Source of the DNA: a virus
Virus record (IMG/VR): IMGVR_UViG_3300042908_000670
Span: 1-24,383 of that record
Direction: 5' to 3' (one strand)
Length of the DNA stretch: 24,383 nt
Shown here in pieces: positions 7,052 through 15,790 of this stretch. Below the pieces are notes generated by a model. That model was given only the letters and a program-made list of their open reading frames with translations. It ran no database searches and had not been told where the DNA came from. Numbering within the stretch: position 1 is the stretch's first letter; the number at the start of each line of letters is the position of its first letter. The position numbers and the translations under genes are program-made.

Positions 7052-7503
7052 ATGAGTACGGTGAGCATTTAGCCGCTGACCTGCTCGAGCATTACCGGGT
7101 GGATCTGCGGGATCTGGTGCATCCGAGTAGCCCGTTGACCCCGCTGTGGTTGTTGGTGTTGATCCGCGGCCTGCCTGAGGGCGGCCGGTTCAACGCAGCT
7201 GTGCGTGGTGGGCAGGAGTTCCGCGGTTGGGACGCGTCCCGGTACGCCGCTGTGGCGACGGTGAACGCGATGAGGGGTTTGCAGCACACCTATGTGTCGG
7301 CGCATGTGAAGTCCCGGCCGAAGCCGCCGGAGCCGTTCCCCATCCCTGACCGTCCGAAGCGCCGCGGCGCTGGTTCGTTCGCCGCTATCGCGGCCCAAAA
7401 GTTGGCTGAGGAAGGTTCAGATGGCCGGTTCGAAGGAAGTCGGGAAGGTCTCCATCCGGGTCATCCCCGATTTGGATCGGTTCCGGGAGGAACTTCAGGG
7501 TGA
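6665..7503 (+). CDS. Tail assembly chaperone, long form made by -1 frameshift (G/GT type)
   Basis: Two overlapping frames form the usual siphovirus chaperone pair. The short product (6665-7051, 128 residues, MPNSNILTLDSLREDIEREF onward) ends at TAG 7049-7051. Slipping back one base at GGGGGAA (7021-7027) gives a 279-residue fusion that continues SRGLADLIDEYGEHLAADLL in the -1 frame to the stop at 7501-7503. The C-terminal part has the WLLVLIRGLPEGG and helical ALRG-type segments common in this family. The chaperones coat the tape measure before tube assembly. The start ATG 6665 has GAAAGG about 7 bases before; an upstream TTG at 6629 would begin just past the hairpin and is less likely. The long form overlaps the start of the tape measure gene. 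Confidence 0.88.
7021..7027 (+). other. -1 programmed frameshift slip site
   Basis: In the zero frame the bases read G GGG GAA. After slipping back one base the P-site codon stays GGG, and the A-site codon becomes GGA, which the GAA-reading tRNA can pair with by a G:U at the middle position. The two chaperone frames overlap exactly here, and no internal start with a good ribosome site serves the second frame. Confidence 0.8.
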
Positions 7504-10144
7504 GCTGGAGAAACTGGAACGTAAAGTCGCGGAGATCCGGGTTGGTGCTGACACCAGCCGGCTGCGCGACGAGGTCCGGGCCGCAACGTCGAACCTTCCC
7601 GACGCCCAAGTCACTGTCAACGCCGATACATCCCGGATCGGTGGGCAGTTGCGGAACAGCCTCAAAGGCGTAACAACCACCAGCGATAAAGGGCTGATCG
7701 GGCTTTCCAGGGGTTTGACCGATGTGGGGAAGTCCGCCGATTCCGCCTCAGCGTCGATGGGGCGGCTGAGGGGACGAACCCAGCTGATCACGTTCGCGGT
7801 GTTCGCCGCCGCCGCACCCGCGATCGGGTTGGTTTCCGGTCTCCTCGCCGGGCTGCCATCCCTGATCAGTGCGTTCGCCGCTGGTGGTGCGGCGGTCGCT
7901 TTGGGTTTGGATGGCATTAAAGCGGCAGCGGAGTCGGTGAAACCAGCGTTCGATGAGCTGAAAGCGGCGGTGTCCGGCACGTTCCAGGATCAGCTGACCC
8001 CGATCTTTCAGCAGTTCCTCCCGATTCTTCCGCAGCTGAAGTCGGGATTCCAAGAGGTCGCTTCGGGGCTTTCCGGGCTTTTTCAGGGATTCGCGAACGC
8101 CGCCACCTCAGTTCAGGGGGTGCAGCAGATCGGAACAATCCTGCAAGGGGTAGGTGGTTTCTTCCGGGACCTCGGCCCGGTAGTGCAAACAGCAACCCAG
8201 TCGTTCCTCACGTTAGCTTCGTCGGGTGCGCAGTCCTTCGGCCTGCTGCTCGCCCCGCTGCAGAACTTCGCGAACGGTTTCGACGCGATGGTGCAACGCA
8301 TCACGTCCAACGGTGTGTTCGAGGGCGCGTTGCAGGGGTTGTCGCAAACCCTCGACGGCATTTTCACCTTATTCACCCGGCTGTTCGAGGTGGGTGCGCA
8401 GGCGATGGGTTCGTTGGGTGGGCCTCTGCAGAACCTGCTCGGCGGGTTCGGTGATCTGCTCGTCGGGGCGACGCCGGCGCTGACAGCGTTCGCGGCGGGT
8501 GTCGCGAACACCATTGGGGCGTTGGGCACGTCGTTGGCCCCGGCGTTCGCCGCTCTCACCCCTGCGGTGTCAGCGATCTCACCGATCCTCACCCAGCTGG
8601 CGTCAACATTAGGCACCGCGCTATCGCAAGCTGTGGTTGCCGTCGCCCCCGCTCTAACCCAGTTGGCGCAGGTGCTGGGGCCGGTGTTGACCGCCGCCGC
8701 GACAGCGTTGGCGCCGATCCTCGCCCAGTTGGCCACCACCCTCGGCGGGGTGTTGACGACCGCCATCCAGGCGTTGGCCCCGCTGATGCCGCTGATCGTT
8801 GCGGCGTTCACCCAGTTGGCCACCGCGTTGTCGGGGGCGCTGGCCCAGGTGCTGCCCCAGTTGGCGCAAACCTTCGCCGCTCTGCTGCCCGTTTTCATTC
8901 AGCTTGTCCCGCCGCTGCTGCAACTGGTGCAGGCGTTCATACCGCTGATCCCGGCGGCGGCGAATCTGGCGACCGCTGCGCTGCAGGTGCTTTCGGCGTT
9001 CGCGCCGCTGCTGAACATCATCAGCAGCTTGGCTGGGGTGGTGGCCCAGGTGATCGGTGTGTTCGCGGGGCTGGCCGCCGCGATGATCAACGCGGTGACT
9101 TCCGGGGTGTCCGGGGTGGTCAGCTCCATCACCGGCGGTATGAGCCAGTTCGTCTCAGCGATCACATCGGGTGTGGCCAGCGGGATCGCTGAGTTCGTGG
9201 CGTTCGGCGCGAGAGTTGTATCGGCGTGCTCCGGGTTCGGTTCGCTGCTGGTGTCGGCGGGCAAGGACCTGATCCAAGGGTTGGTCAACGGCATCAAGTC
9301 GATGGCCGGCGCAGCCTTGCAAGCCGCCCAGGATGTGGCGTCCAGTGTGGTCGGCGCGGTGAAAGGCTTCCTCGGCATCAACTCGCCGTCGACGGTGTTC
9401 CGCGACATCGGTGTGAACGTCGGTGAGGGCTTCAACGAAGGTGTCGGCTCCCAAGTCGGTTCCAGCGTCGCCCAAATCAAGGAATACGCGACGGCCATCC
9501 TGCAGTCGGTGAAGGACGTGTTCGGCTCCGCCGAAGGGGTGAACCTGAACTTCAACCTCAACGCGGCGTCGGAGACCCCCGCGCTTTCGGGGCTGCAAAC
9601 CCAGTTGGCGTCCACGTCGGCGTCGGCGGCGGACTTCAAACAGTCAATGGGTGCTGCCGGTCAGTCGTTAACTCAGATCGACACCACCGGGGCGAAACAG
9701 AAGATCGACCAGCTGGGGCAGTCCATCGCGGAGTTGGAGATCCGCCGCAAGGAACTGCAACTCGCCAAGGACAACCCGAACGCCGACCAGGGCGCGATCA
9801 AGGCGCAACTTGAGCAGATCCGCAACCAGAAAACCGCCCTCGGGTTGGAGCGCGACAAACTGAACTACGCCCAAAAGTACGGCGGGCAAATGTCATCCAC
9901 CTCCCAGAGCTACCAGGAACAAATCAAGAGCCTCCAGAAAATGCCGTTGGACTTCGCCACTTCCACCGGCAACCAGTTCCTGTCCGACCTGGGTTGGTCC
10001 GGCCAGGGCGCTATCCCGTCACTGATGCAGCAGGGCCTCGACTACGCATCGAGTTTCGTGTTCAACGTGGCGAACATGGACGACGCTCTGAGCGGCCAGA
10101 GAACCCTCCAGAACCGGCAAATGCAAGCAACTATTGGGAGATAA
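7421..10144 (+). CDS. Tail tape measure protein
   Basis: The largest protein in the window (907 residues). It sets tail length, so at about 0.15 nm per residue the tail would be near 136 nm. The N-terminus is a coiled coil (residues about 15-60, RFREELQGELEKLERKVAEI). A hydrophobic stretch from about 115-175 could insert in the host membrane. An Ala/Leu/Pro-rich middle contains three near-exact 22-residue tandem repeats at residues 390-455. A NSPSTVFRDIGVNVGEGFN segment near residue 653 is a hallmark of this family. A coiled coil near residues 765-815 follows, and it ends with a helix and short linkers. The ATG has GAGGAAGG upstream and lies within the chaperone fusion frame. Confidence 0.95.
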   Translation: MAGSKEVGKVSIRVIPDLDRFREELQGELEKLERKVAEIRVGADTSRLRDEVRAATSNLPDAQVTVNADTSRIGGQLRNSLKGVTTTSDKGLIGLSRGLTDVGKSADSASASMGRLRGRTQLITFAVFAAAAPAIGLVSGLLAGLPSLISAFAAGGAAVALGLDGIKAAAESVKPAFDELKAAVSGTFQDQLTPIFQQFLPILPQLKSGFQEVASGLSGLFQGFANAATSVQGVQQIGTILQGVGGFFRDLGPVVQTATQSFLTLASSGAQSFGLLLAPLQNFANGFDAMVQRITSNGVFEGALQGLSQTLDGIFTLFTRLFEVGAQAMGSLGGPLQNLLGGFGDLLVGATPALTAFAAGVANTIGALGTSLAPAFAALTPAVSAISPILTQLASTLGTALSQAVVAVAPALTQLAQVLGPVLTAAATALAPILAQLATTLGGVLTTAIQALAPLMPLIVAAFTQLATALSGALAQVLPQLAQTFAALLPVFIQLVPPLLQLVQAFIPLIPAAANLATAALQVLSAFAPLLNIISSLAGVVAQVIGVFAGLAAAMINAVTSGVSGVVSSITGGMSQFVSAITSGVASGIAEFVAFGARVVSACSGFGSLLVSAGKDLIQGLVNGIKSMAGAALQAAQDVASSVVGAVKGFLGINSPSTVFRDIGVNVGEGFNEGVGSQVGSSVAQIKEYATAILQSVKDVFGSAEGVNLNFNLNAASETPALSGLQTQLASTSASAADFKQSMGAAGQSLTQIDTTGAKQKIDQLGQSIAELEIRRKELQLAKDNPNADQGAIKAQLEQIRNQKTALGLERDKLNYAQKYGGQMSSTSQSYQEQIKSLQKMPLDFATSTGNQFLSDLGWSGQGAIPSLMQQGLDYASSFVFNVANMDDALSGQRTLQNRQMQATIGR
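8588..8785 (+). repeat. Three tandem 22-residue repeats in the tape measure gene
   Basis: Three in-frame 66-base units (8588-8653, 8654-8719, 8720-8785) encode variants of L(T/A)QLAxxLGxxLxxAxxAxAPx. The units are similar in protein but divergent in DNA, so they are old duplications. Changing repeat number would change tail length. Confidence 0.7.
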
Positions 10145-10145
10145 C

Positions 10146-12113
10146 GTGAGACCTGACACCGTAGTCGTGCTGGAAGGTGTCAACGGGGAACGGTTCACCA
10201 TCGCCGGCCCCAACGCCGGGGATAAAGGTGTGTACCTGGGAACAGGGGTGAAAGAATTTTATGACCCTGCGGTGAAGGTGGTGTCCGAGGAGCCCGGGAA
10301 CTACCCCGGCTCCCGGTACCTGAATCACCGGGTGTTGCGCCGCGACATGGTATTCGCGGTGGAGATCCTGGACGACCCGTCGAAGAACCAGTCGTGGTTG
10401 TCGAGGGACTCGGAGTGGCGCAAAGCGTGGTCTTTTGAGGCTGACTGCACACTGTTCGTCACGACCCCGGAGTCGGGGACACGGTATCTGAAGTTGCGGC
10501 TGTTGGAGTCCCCCCAGGTGGACACCACCACCGACCCCCGTATGCACACCATCAACCGGGTGTCGATGGTCTGTGTGGCGAATGACCCGTTCTGGTGGGG
10601 TGAGGACGAAATCCACACCGCTGTCACGAAAACAGACACCAGCTTCGACCCGAATGCCCTCAATTTGCCGTGGCCGTGGCCGCAGAACGAACTCCCCAAG
10701 GAAACACTGTTCATTGATGTCCCCAAGGTGAATCCGACTGACCAGATCATCTGGCCGAAATGGTCGGTCCCTGGTTCCACTGAGGCCCCCGCTGAGCCCT
10801 ACATCCCGTGGCTGCCGTGGCTGGGTGCCCCGAAGTCGAAGGCAACTATTTGGACGTTGCCGGACTATTCGTGGGAGGACGACGACCAGAAGGAACGCCG
10901 GCTGCGGCTCCCCGGTTTGATCGGCGGTCTGCGTACCAACGAGATCCAGCAGCTCGTCATCGACGGTAGGCCCACGGGCGGGAATTTCCGCCTGAAGTTC
11001 GGAACGGAAACCACCGGCACGATCCCGCATAACGCGACTACAACGCAAATCCAGAACGCGTTGGTGGCGTTAGCTCAAATCGCGGCCGGGGATGTTCAGG
11101 TCAACCGCAACCCCGCTGTGAATGAGCAGCAGACCGTGGAGCTGACCGGCGGTGCCACGGGGGGTACGTTCCGGCTTGCCTTCGAGGACAACTTCACCGA
11201 CAACATCCCGTTCAACGCCATCGCCTTGAACGTGTATGCGGCTTTGGCTGCGCTGCCCCAGGTGTCGATGGTGGGTGTGACGGTGGAGCAGGATTCGCAG
11301 GACTGCATCCAGGAAATCCGCATTGTGGGTGAACCCACCAAGGGCACCTTCAAGTTGACGTTCGACGGGCAGACCACCGGAGAAATCCCGTTCAACGCCT
11401 CGAATCTCACTGTGGCGTTCGAACTGTCGAAGCTGTCGAACATCGGTTCCTTCGACGTCAACGTCACCGGGGCGGGTCTGTTCGGTGGTGGGCCGTGGTG
11501 GAAAGTCGCGTTCCAAGGCAACCTGGCGGGGGTGGCGGTGAACCGTTTGACCGCCGACGCTTCAGGGTTGTCCGGTGGTGCGGGGATCGCGGTGAACACC
11601 AAAATCCTCACCCCGGGCTACCGCAAATACACCATCACCTTCGGTGGTTCCCTGTCGGGCTACAACGCCGAAATGTTGAAGGCGGACGCCACGAAACTCA
11701 CCGGGGGTAAGAACCCGGCCGTGGACATCCGCACCACCAGGGAGGGTTCCCACCCCTTCCAGATCACCTTCCTGGGTGCTCTGTCCGGTAAGGACGTTCC
11801 CCCGTTGGAGCCGACCGCTGTCGCGTTGACCGGCGGCCGGAACCCGAGGGTCACCACCGCTGTCCGGTTGGCCGGCGCCACCGCACCCGCCGAAAACGCA
11901 TTCATCGACACCGACCCGCGTGTGGAGCAAGTGGTGTCGGAATCCGGCTCGGAGGTGTGGGCTCGAATGAACGGAATACGTTGGAAACACTTTGTTCCGC
12001 CGTACACCGGGCCGCGAAGGTTTGAGATAACGGTGTCTGGTTGTAAGCCAGGCCAGATGGTGGCTCTGCGTCTACCCCGCCCTTGGTCAAGGCCGTGGGG
12101 ATTGGAAGGCTGA
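10146..12113 (+). CDS. Minor tail protein, Dit-like with repeat insertion
   Basis: A 655-residue protein, first gene after the tape measure, where the distal tail (Dit) protein is expected. The N-terminal part (about residues 1-160) has the pattern of a Dit N-domain: VVVLEGVNGERFTIAGPNAG, a GTGVKEFYDPAV strand region, and ending near ANDPFWWGEDE. From residue about 275 to 580 there are six repeat units of G(G/T)xF(R/K)L(K/T)F...TTGxIPxNAxxxxVxxAL type, the last three shortened (10965-11880). A C-terminal domain follows (NAFIDTDPRVEQVVSESGSE). I chose GTG 10146, with GGGAG six bases before; an upstream TTG at 10134 lies inside the tape measure gene. The repeats probably form beta modules displayed around the tail tip. 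Confidence 0.8.
   Translation: MRPDTVVVLEGVNGERFTIAGPNAGDKGVYLGTGVKEFYDPAVKVVSEEPGNYPGSRYLNHRVLRRDMVFAVEILDDPSKNQSWLSRDSEWRKAWSFEADCTLFVTTPESGTRYLKLRLLESPQVDTTTDPRMHTINRVSMVCVANDPFWWGEDEIHTAVTKTDTSFDPNALNLPWPWPQNELPKETLFIDVPKVNPTDQIIWPKWSVPGSTEAPAEPYIPWLPWLGAPKSKATIWTLPDYSWEDDDQKERRLRLPGLIGGLRTNEIQQLVIDGRPTGGNFRLKFGTETTGTIPHNATTTQIQNALVALAQIAAGDVQVNRNPAVNEQQTVELTGGATGGTFRLAFEDNFTDNIPFNAIALNVYAALAALPQVSMVGVTVEQDSQDCIQEIRIVGEPTKGTFKLTFDGQTTGEIPFNASNLTVAFELSKLSNIGSFDVNVTGAGLFGGGPWWKVAFQGNLAGVAVNRLTADASGLSGGAGIAVNTKILTPGYRKYTITFGGSLSGYNAEMLKADATKLTGGKNPAVDIRTTREGSHPFQITFLGALSGKDVPPLEPTAVALTGGRNPRVTTAVRLAGATAPAENAFIDTDPRVEQVVSESGSEVWARMNGIRWKHFVPPYTGPRRFEITVSGCKPGQMVALRLPRPWSRPWGLEG
10965..11880 (+). 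repeat. Six degenerate repeat modules in the Dit-like gene
   Basis: Units beginning near 10971, 11150, 11334, 11487, 11618 and 11747 encode related GG-F/Y/W-(K/R)-(L/I/V)-x-F-G strands followed by a helix rich in Ala and Leu. Spacing is about 180 bases for the first units and 130-150 for the later ones. The first three share IPxNAxxxxVxxAL; the later three share a GxLSGYNAExLxxDAxxLTGG-type pattern. Confidence 0.65.
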
Positions 12114-12322
12114 TGCGTTACGTGCTGCGGCTGTTCGGTGTCCCAGTGGTGTCTCTCACCGTGGAGCAGCTAGTGGAGTACGAGGAAACCGAAGAGGCCC
12201 CCACGGTGGGTGGTGGCAGCGCACACAACTTTGAACGTGACGGCAGCCCGCTCTCCCCGGAGAGCCGGTACGAATGGGAGTGGGAGGATCGGCGTGGATT
12301 CGGTTTTGGAGCAACGCGCTGA
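12113..12322 (+). CDS. Small conserved protein between the two large minor tail genes
   Basis: A 69-residue protein, MRYVLRLFGVPVVSLTVEQL followed by an acidic stretch (VEYEETEEAP), Gly/Ser linker and a DRRGFGFGATR tail. Proteins of this type (a hydrophobic RLFGVPV start and FGFG end) are often encoded between the Dit-like and Gp37-like genes in mycobacteriophages, and their role is not known. ATG 12113 overlaps the preceding stop (TGATG) with GGAAGG four bases upstream. Its last 29 bases overlap the start of the next gene. Position suggests tail tip assembly, but no function can be read from sequence. Confidence 0.7.
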   Translation: MRYVLRLFGVPVVSLTVEQLVEYEETEEAPTVGGGSAHNFERDGSPLSPESRYEWEWEDRRGFGFGATR

Positions 12323-14120
12323 CCTTTCAGGTGGGTTGTCGAGCCTCGCAGACCACGCGAACCTGTGGGGGAAGGTTCAGGAACGCCGCGCATGGTTGGA
12401 GAAGATGCGGCTGGAGAAACCAGTCGTCGAACTGTACGACGGGGACTACCAGCTGCGCGGTGTGGTGGCGGGGGAACGCTCAGGTGACTTCGAGGAAATC
12501 GAAAACGAGACCGGCACCGCCTCAATCCGACTCGGCTTAGACCACTACCTGGCGAAGTGGATCATGGGGCACAAAGGCCGCCAAAAACGAAACATCCACC
12601 TGGTAATCGAGAAGCAGGGCGTCAGGTGGTCGGGCCGAATGTCCGATTATCGTGTGGTCAAGGAGGACTCGGGGGACTGCTACCTGGATGTGACGTTCCT
12701 TCATGATTTCGAGGAACTGAAGCACATCAGGGTGTGGGCCAACCCGTTCCTGCGCCCGGAGTTCCAATTCCCGAAGCTGTGGGTCATTTTCGGTCCGGCC
12801 CGGTTTTGCCTGTTGACAACCCTTTTCGTGAACCTGTGCATCCGCCTGGAAGGGTCTTTGTGGTCCCTTCCCGATGATCCTCTGGACATCAACGAGTGGA
12901 TGGGGCCGTCGTTTTGGCCGGGTAACTGGCGAAACATTGTGAAGCCCTACCCTCTGCTGGGGGACAACACCCCAGTCACGATTGTGTTCTCGAGGTTCGG
13001 TTCGTTCTACGACACCGCGAAACAAGTCCTGGACGACACCGGTTTGACGATGACGTGCCGGCGGTATCTGCCGGATCGTGACCCGCACCCGTTCGAGAAC
13101 CTCATCGGTGAGCAGCAACTACTCGTTGACCTTTACACCGCTATCCCTCTGCGCCCGGGCTGCTTGGTGTGGGATGTGGAGGACAACAACGAATGGGGGA
13201 AGGAAACCGCGTTCGGTGGCAGCATCCTGGTCGGTTTGACCAGGGGCATCGTCCAGTTGACCTCTGATGGATACACCGAGGGTGTGGATGTGTTCACCGG
13301 GGATCCGACATTCCCCGGGGAGTACTACACCCCAATGTTTTTCGGCACTTCGCCGCAGGCTCCGTGGGTGGTGTTCCAGGAAGGCAAATACACGGGCATC
13401 AAATCGTCGGAGTTTCAGTACTTCGAGGCCACCGACACGTCCTTCCTCACAGGGGGCTCCTCAGCACCGGGGGTGAACGAGGCTTTCTCGGCCGCGGTGA
13501 ACATCGGCGGCGACATCATTTCCTCGCTGATCAACAGTGCGTTGGAAGCCGCTTCAGGTGCCCCTGTTGGTGCCATCCCCTTCGAAATGCCTTCACTTGG
13601 GGGCATGCTCGATGCTGTAGCCCAAATTTTCTACCGCGACGTTCTGTTGGCCTTCATGCAGGTACCGACACTGCGGGCAATGGGTGTCAGCCTCCCCATC
13701 GCCGGTTTGGAGAACATCAAAACCGGTTTAGGCGACTTCCATTACTACGAAGGCTTCGCCGATGCGGAGAAAGCATTCACCCTCGGGGCCGCACTGGCCA
13801 TCAAGAAGAGAATGTTCGAAACCCAGGCGCACACCGCGCACACCCTGCAAATCAGTGACGCCGCACCGTACCTGTTCGGCCGCAACGGCTACGGGCACAT
13901 GTGGATCGGTTCCCGGGTCGGCACAACCGTTTTGGGTTACCCGGACCCCGACACGATCTTCGTGGAACGGGTCAAGAAGGCGAAATACAGTTGGGGTAAG
14001 GACGGCCCTTCGGGTTGGCAGATCAGTTTGGGTTACCGCAAACCATCTGACCCCATGACCCGTGTCATGTCGGAAATTCAGAAACTAGGCAGCATCGGAT
14101 CTCAGTTAGGGCTGTTGTGA
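12294..14120 (+). CDS. Minor tail protein, Gp37-like (tail-associated baseplate hub)
   Basis: A 608-residue protein with the pattern of the siphovirus ReqiPepy6 Gp37-like family, the baseplate hub or Tal-type protein under the distal tail protein. Visible elements are an N-terminal helix-rich stretch (SLADHANLWGKVQERRAWLE), KPVVELYDGDYQLRG, GTASIRLGLDHYLAKWIMGHKG, a WSGRMSDYRV motif, the middle FWPGNWRNIVKPYPLLGDNT region, GCLVWDVEDNNEWGKETAFG and a C-terminal RVKKAKYSWGKDGPSGWQIS region. GTG 12294 has GGGAGG six bases before and overlaps the small gene's end; a more upstream ATG-free extension was rejected. It likely threads the tape measure end and DNA through the tail tip. Confidence 0.88.
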   Translation: MDSVLEQRADLSGGLSSLADHANLWGKVQERRAWLEKMRLEKPVVELYDGDYQLRGVVAGERSGDFEEIENETGTASIRLGLDHYLAKWIMGHKGRQKRNIHLVIEKQGVRWSGRMSDYRVVKEDSGDCYLDVTFLHDFEELKHIRVWANPFLRPEFQFPKLWVIFGPARFCLLTTLFVNLCIRLEGSLWSLPDDPLDINEWMGPSFWPGNWRNIVKPYPLLGDNTPVTIVFSRFGSFYDTAKQVLDDTGLTMTCRRYLPDRDPHPFENLIGEQQLLVDLYTAIPLRPGCLVWDVEDNNEWGKETAFGGSILVGLTRGIVQLTSDGYTEGVDVFTGDPTFPGEYYTPMFFGTSPQAPWVVFQEGKYTGIKSSEFQYFEATDTSFLTGGSSAPGVNEAFSAAVNIGGDIISSLINSALEAASGAPVGAIPFEMPSLGGMLDAVAQIFYRDVLLAFMQVPTLRAMGVSLPIAGLENIKTGLGDFHYYEGFADAEKAFTLGAALAIKKRMFETQAHTAHTLQISDAAPYLFGRNGYGHMWIGSRVGTTVLGYPDPDTIFVERVKKAKYSWGKDGPSGWQISLGYRKPSDPMTRVMSEIQKLGSIGSQLGLL

Positions 14121-14290
14121 TGGATCTAGTCATCCAGGAGATCACCGTGTCCCGGCACATCACCGAGGACGGCGGCCAGGGCTTCTCCGTAGCGATGAAT
14201 GAGAACACCTCGTTCATTGATGCGTTGGGGTTGCTCGATGCCGCTAGGTGGGAGTTGTTCAAACAGATGTCGGAAAGGTTCGCCTCATGA
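14120..14290 (+). CDS. Small tail-region protein
   Basis: A 56-residue protein, MDLVIQEITVSRHITEDGGQ onward, ending EKQ-free helical WELFKQMSERFAS. ATG 14120 overlaps the previous stop (TGATG), and its stop (TGA 14288-14290) overlaps the next ATG (ATGA). It is short enough to escape simple ORF calls. The first half has a strand-turn-strand pattern and the second half is a helix. I do not recognise a family. Location suggests a minor tail or assembly role. Confidence 0.65.
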   Translation: MDLVIQEITVSRHITEDGGQGFSVAMNENTSFIDALGLLDAARWELFKQMSERFAS

Positions 14291-14739
14291 TCCGCACGCA
14301 GGAGCAGACGAACTACGCGAACCCGCGTGAGCATTTCGTGTGGGCTCTGAGGTGCCTGCCGATGATCGCGGGTGTGGGTGGCATCACTCACCCCCAGTTC
14401 CTCACGCAGTGGTCCGAGCATCTGTTCAACTGCGGGTTCGCCCACCGCGACTACATAGCGTCGTTGGCTGATGAGAACGGCATGGTGCATGTCGATCAGT
14501 TGCCCAGGCAGGTTTTGGAGTTCCAGCCCGCTGTGCGCGGCCCACGCCACGCCTACAACAACGCATCCCGGTGGGTCACCGAGGGCACGCCGGCACCGGA
14601 ACCCGTTCGGCTGCCCGACATCAACGAGCTGACCGCCAACGAACAGCAGGCGATGCTGCAGCAGTTCGTGGATGCGGGGATGGTATCGGAGCCGGCGAAC
14701 GGGCCGGCGTTCCTCCCCGCCGAGGTCGCTGATGAGTGA
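14287..14739 (+). CDS. Minor tail region protein, gene-29-like
   Basis: A 150-residue protein. It opens MIRTQEQTNYANPREHFVWAL and has FLTQWSEHLFNCGFAHRDYI, a PGPRHAYNNASRW-like stretch, and a tail of two helices (PVRLPDINELTANEQQAMLQ). The pattern ADPxEHFxWAL...LxxWSxHLxxCGxxH is one I associate with the actinophage gene 29 protein family (found next to Gp37-like genes); the molecular role is not established. The ATG overlaps the preceding stop (ATGA) with GGAAAGG about 9 bases upstream. The end overlaps the next gene by eight bases. Confidence 0.7.
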   Translation: MIRTQEQTNYANPREHFVWALRCLPMIAGVGGITHPQFLTQWSEHLFNCGFAHRDYIASLADENGMVHVDQLPRQVLEFQPAVRGPRHAYNNASRWVTEGTPAPEPVRLPDINELTANEQQAMLQQFVDAGMVSEPANGPAFLPAEVADE

Positions 14740-15781
14740 CGGCTCGTACGTCATCGGGGGTGGGGATTGGGGTCAGAACGTCAACGAAACCCTGTTGAAT
14801 CAGATTGTGGGGGTGACTCCGACGTGGGATGCCCCGTTGGAGCAGGTTGAGCGCCAACTGTTGCGGTTACCGTTGGATGCTTTGAGGCAGTTTGAGCCGG
14901 TTTTAGGTGGGGATTTCGGCGGCGAAACATCTGCGGTGACCACCATCATGGGTGCGTTGAAAACCAAACCCGATCTGATGAAGTTCTTCAAAGACATCAT
15001 CAACAACATCGTTGATGGTTGGCAGGGCTTGGTGGAGGGTGACTGGGATTTCCTCGACATCTACGCGACGATGGAGCAGATCGCCGCCGCTATTGCCAAT
15101 CTGAACTCAGATGTTGCTGCACTGTTCGCCGGGGGCGCTGATGGGATCAGCAAAACGGAGAACTTCAACCTCTACCCTGACGGTGGTCCTGGTTCGAAAT
15201 GGGAAACGTGGCATAAAGGTTTGGCTGCGGAAACCATTGAGATCAAAGACGGCAAGATGTGGTTGTTTTGCTTCCCTCTGGCTACCCGCACCGGTTGGGC
15301 CAAATATGTTGCGGAGGACACCGGCACCGACTTCCAGCGTGTCGGTGTGGTGTTCGGATCGAAACCGCAAACAGGGTTGTTCAACCAGACTGCGTTCAAC
15401 TACATCATGGGGCGCGTCGCCCAGATGGGTAACACTGAGGGCACTGCGACGTTCGTGTTCGCAAAGTTGGGCGCTAAATCCGCTGAGATCGGTGTGAACA
15501 TTCGTGGCACTGAAACGATCCTCAGGAAGGCCGGCGCATTCAACTTCAACCCCGCCGCCAGCTACACCCTGCAGTGCGGTGTGAAAGGCACAGGCGGGGC
15601 TGCTGACGCCCCGTACACCTTCCGGTTGTTTGAGGGCGGCACCCAAATCCTTGAGGCGATAGACACCGGCAGGATCTCGTTCGTCGGCCCCGTCCACCGT
15701 TACACCGGGTTGGCGTTCTCAAACGCGGGTGCGTTGCAGTCCGGTAAAGCAGCCCAGTTCGTCATGTTCGATTCAAAGTAG
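14732..15781 (+). CDS. Minor tail protein, putative receptor-binding protein
   Basis: A 349-residue protein. It begins MSDGSYVIGGGDWGQNVNET, a pattern common to mycobacteriophage tail tip proteins, then an amphipathic helix region (QVERQLLRLPLDALRQFEPV) and a helix with WQGLVEGDWDFLDI (about residues 55-125). The C-terminal two thirds (about residues 150-349) is strand-rich and aromatic (TWHKGLAAETIEIKDGKMWL, FVGPVHRYTGLAFSNAGALQ), which suggests a lectin-like beta-sandwich of the kind used for cell surface binding. Start ATG 14732 overlaps the preceding gene's stop. Being the last large tail gene before the terminator, it is the best candidate for host recognition in this window. Confidence 0.75.
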   Translation: MSDGSYVIGGGDWGQNVNETLLNQIVGVTPTWDAPLEQVERQLLRLPLDALRQFEPVLGGDFGGETSAVTTIMGALKTKPDLMKFFKDIINNIVDGWQGLVEGDWDFLDIYATMEQIAAAIANLNSDVAALFAGGADGISKTENFNLYPDGGPGSKWETWHKGLAAETIEIKDGKMWLFCFPLATRTGWAKYVAEDTGTDFQRVGVVFGSKPQTGLFNQTAFNYIMGRVAQMGNTEGTATFVFAKLGAKSAEIGVNIRGTETILRKAGAFNFNPAASYTLQCGVKGTGGAADAPYTFRLFEGGTQILEAIDTGRISFVGPVHRYTGLAFSNAGALQSGKAAQFVMFDSK

Positions 15782-15790
15782 GAGATTGTT

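Noticed and set aside
8113-8898. A long - strand frame across the tape measure gene
   Set aside because: Its Ala/Asn-rich sequence mirrors the repetitive tape measure codons; no independent signals.
12210-12293. Upstream extension of the Gp37-like protein
   Set aside because: The extension runs through the small upstream gene and has no family-like sequence; GTG 12294 has a better ribosome site.
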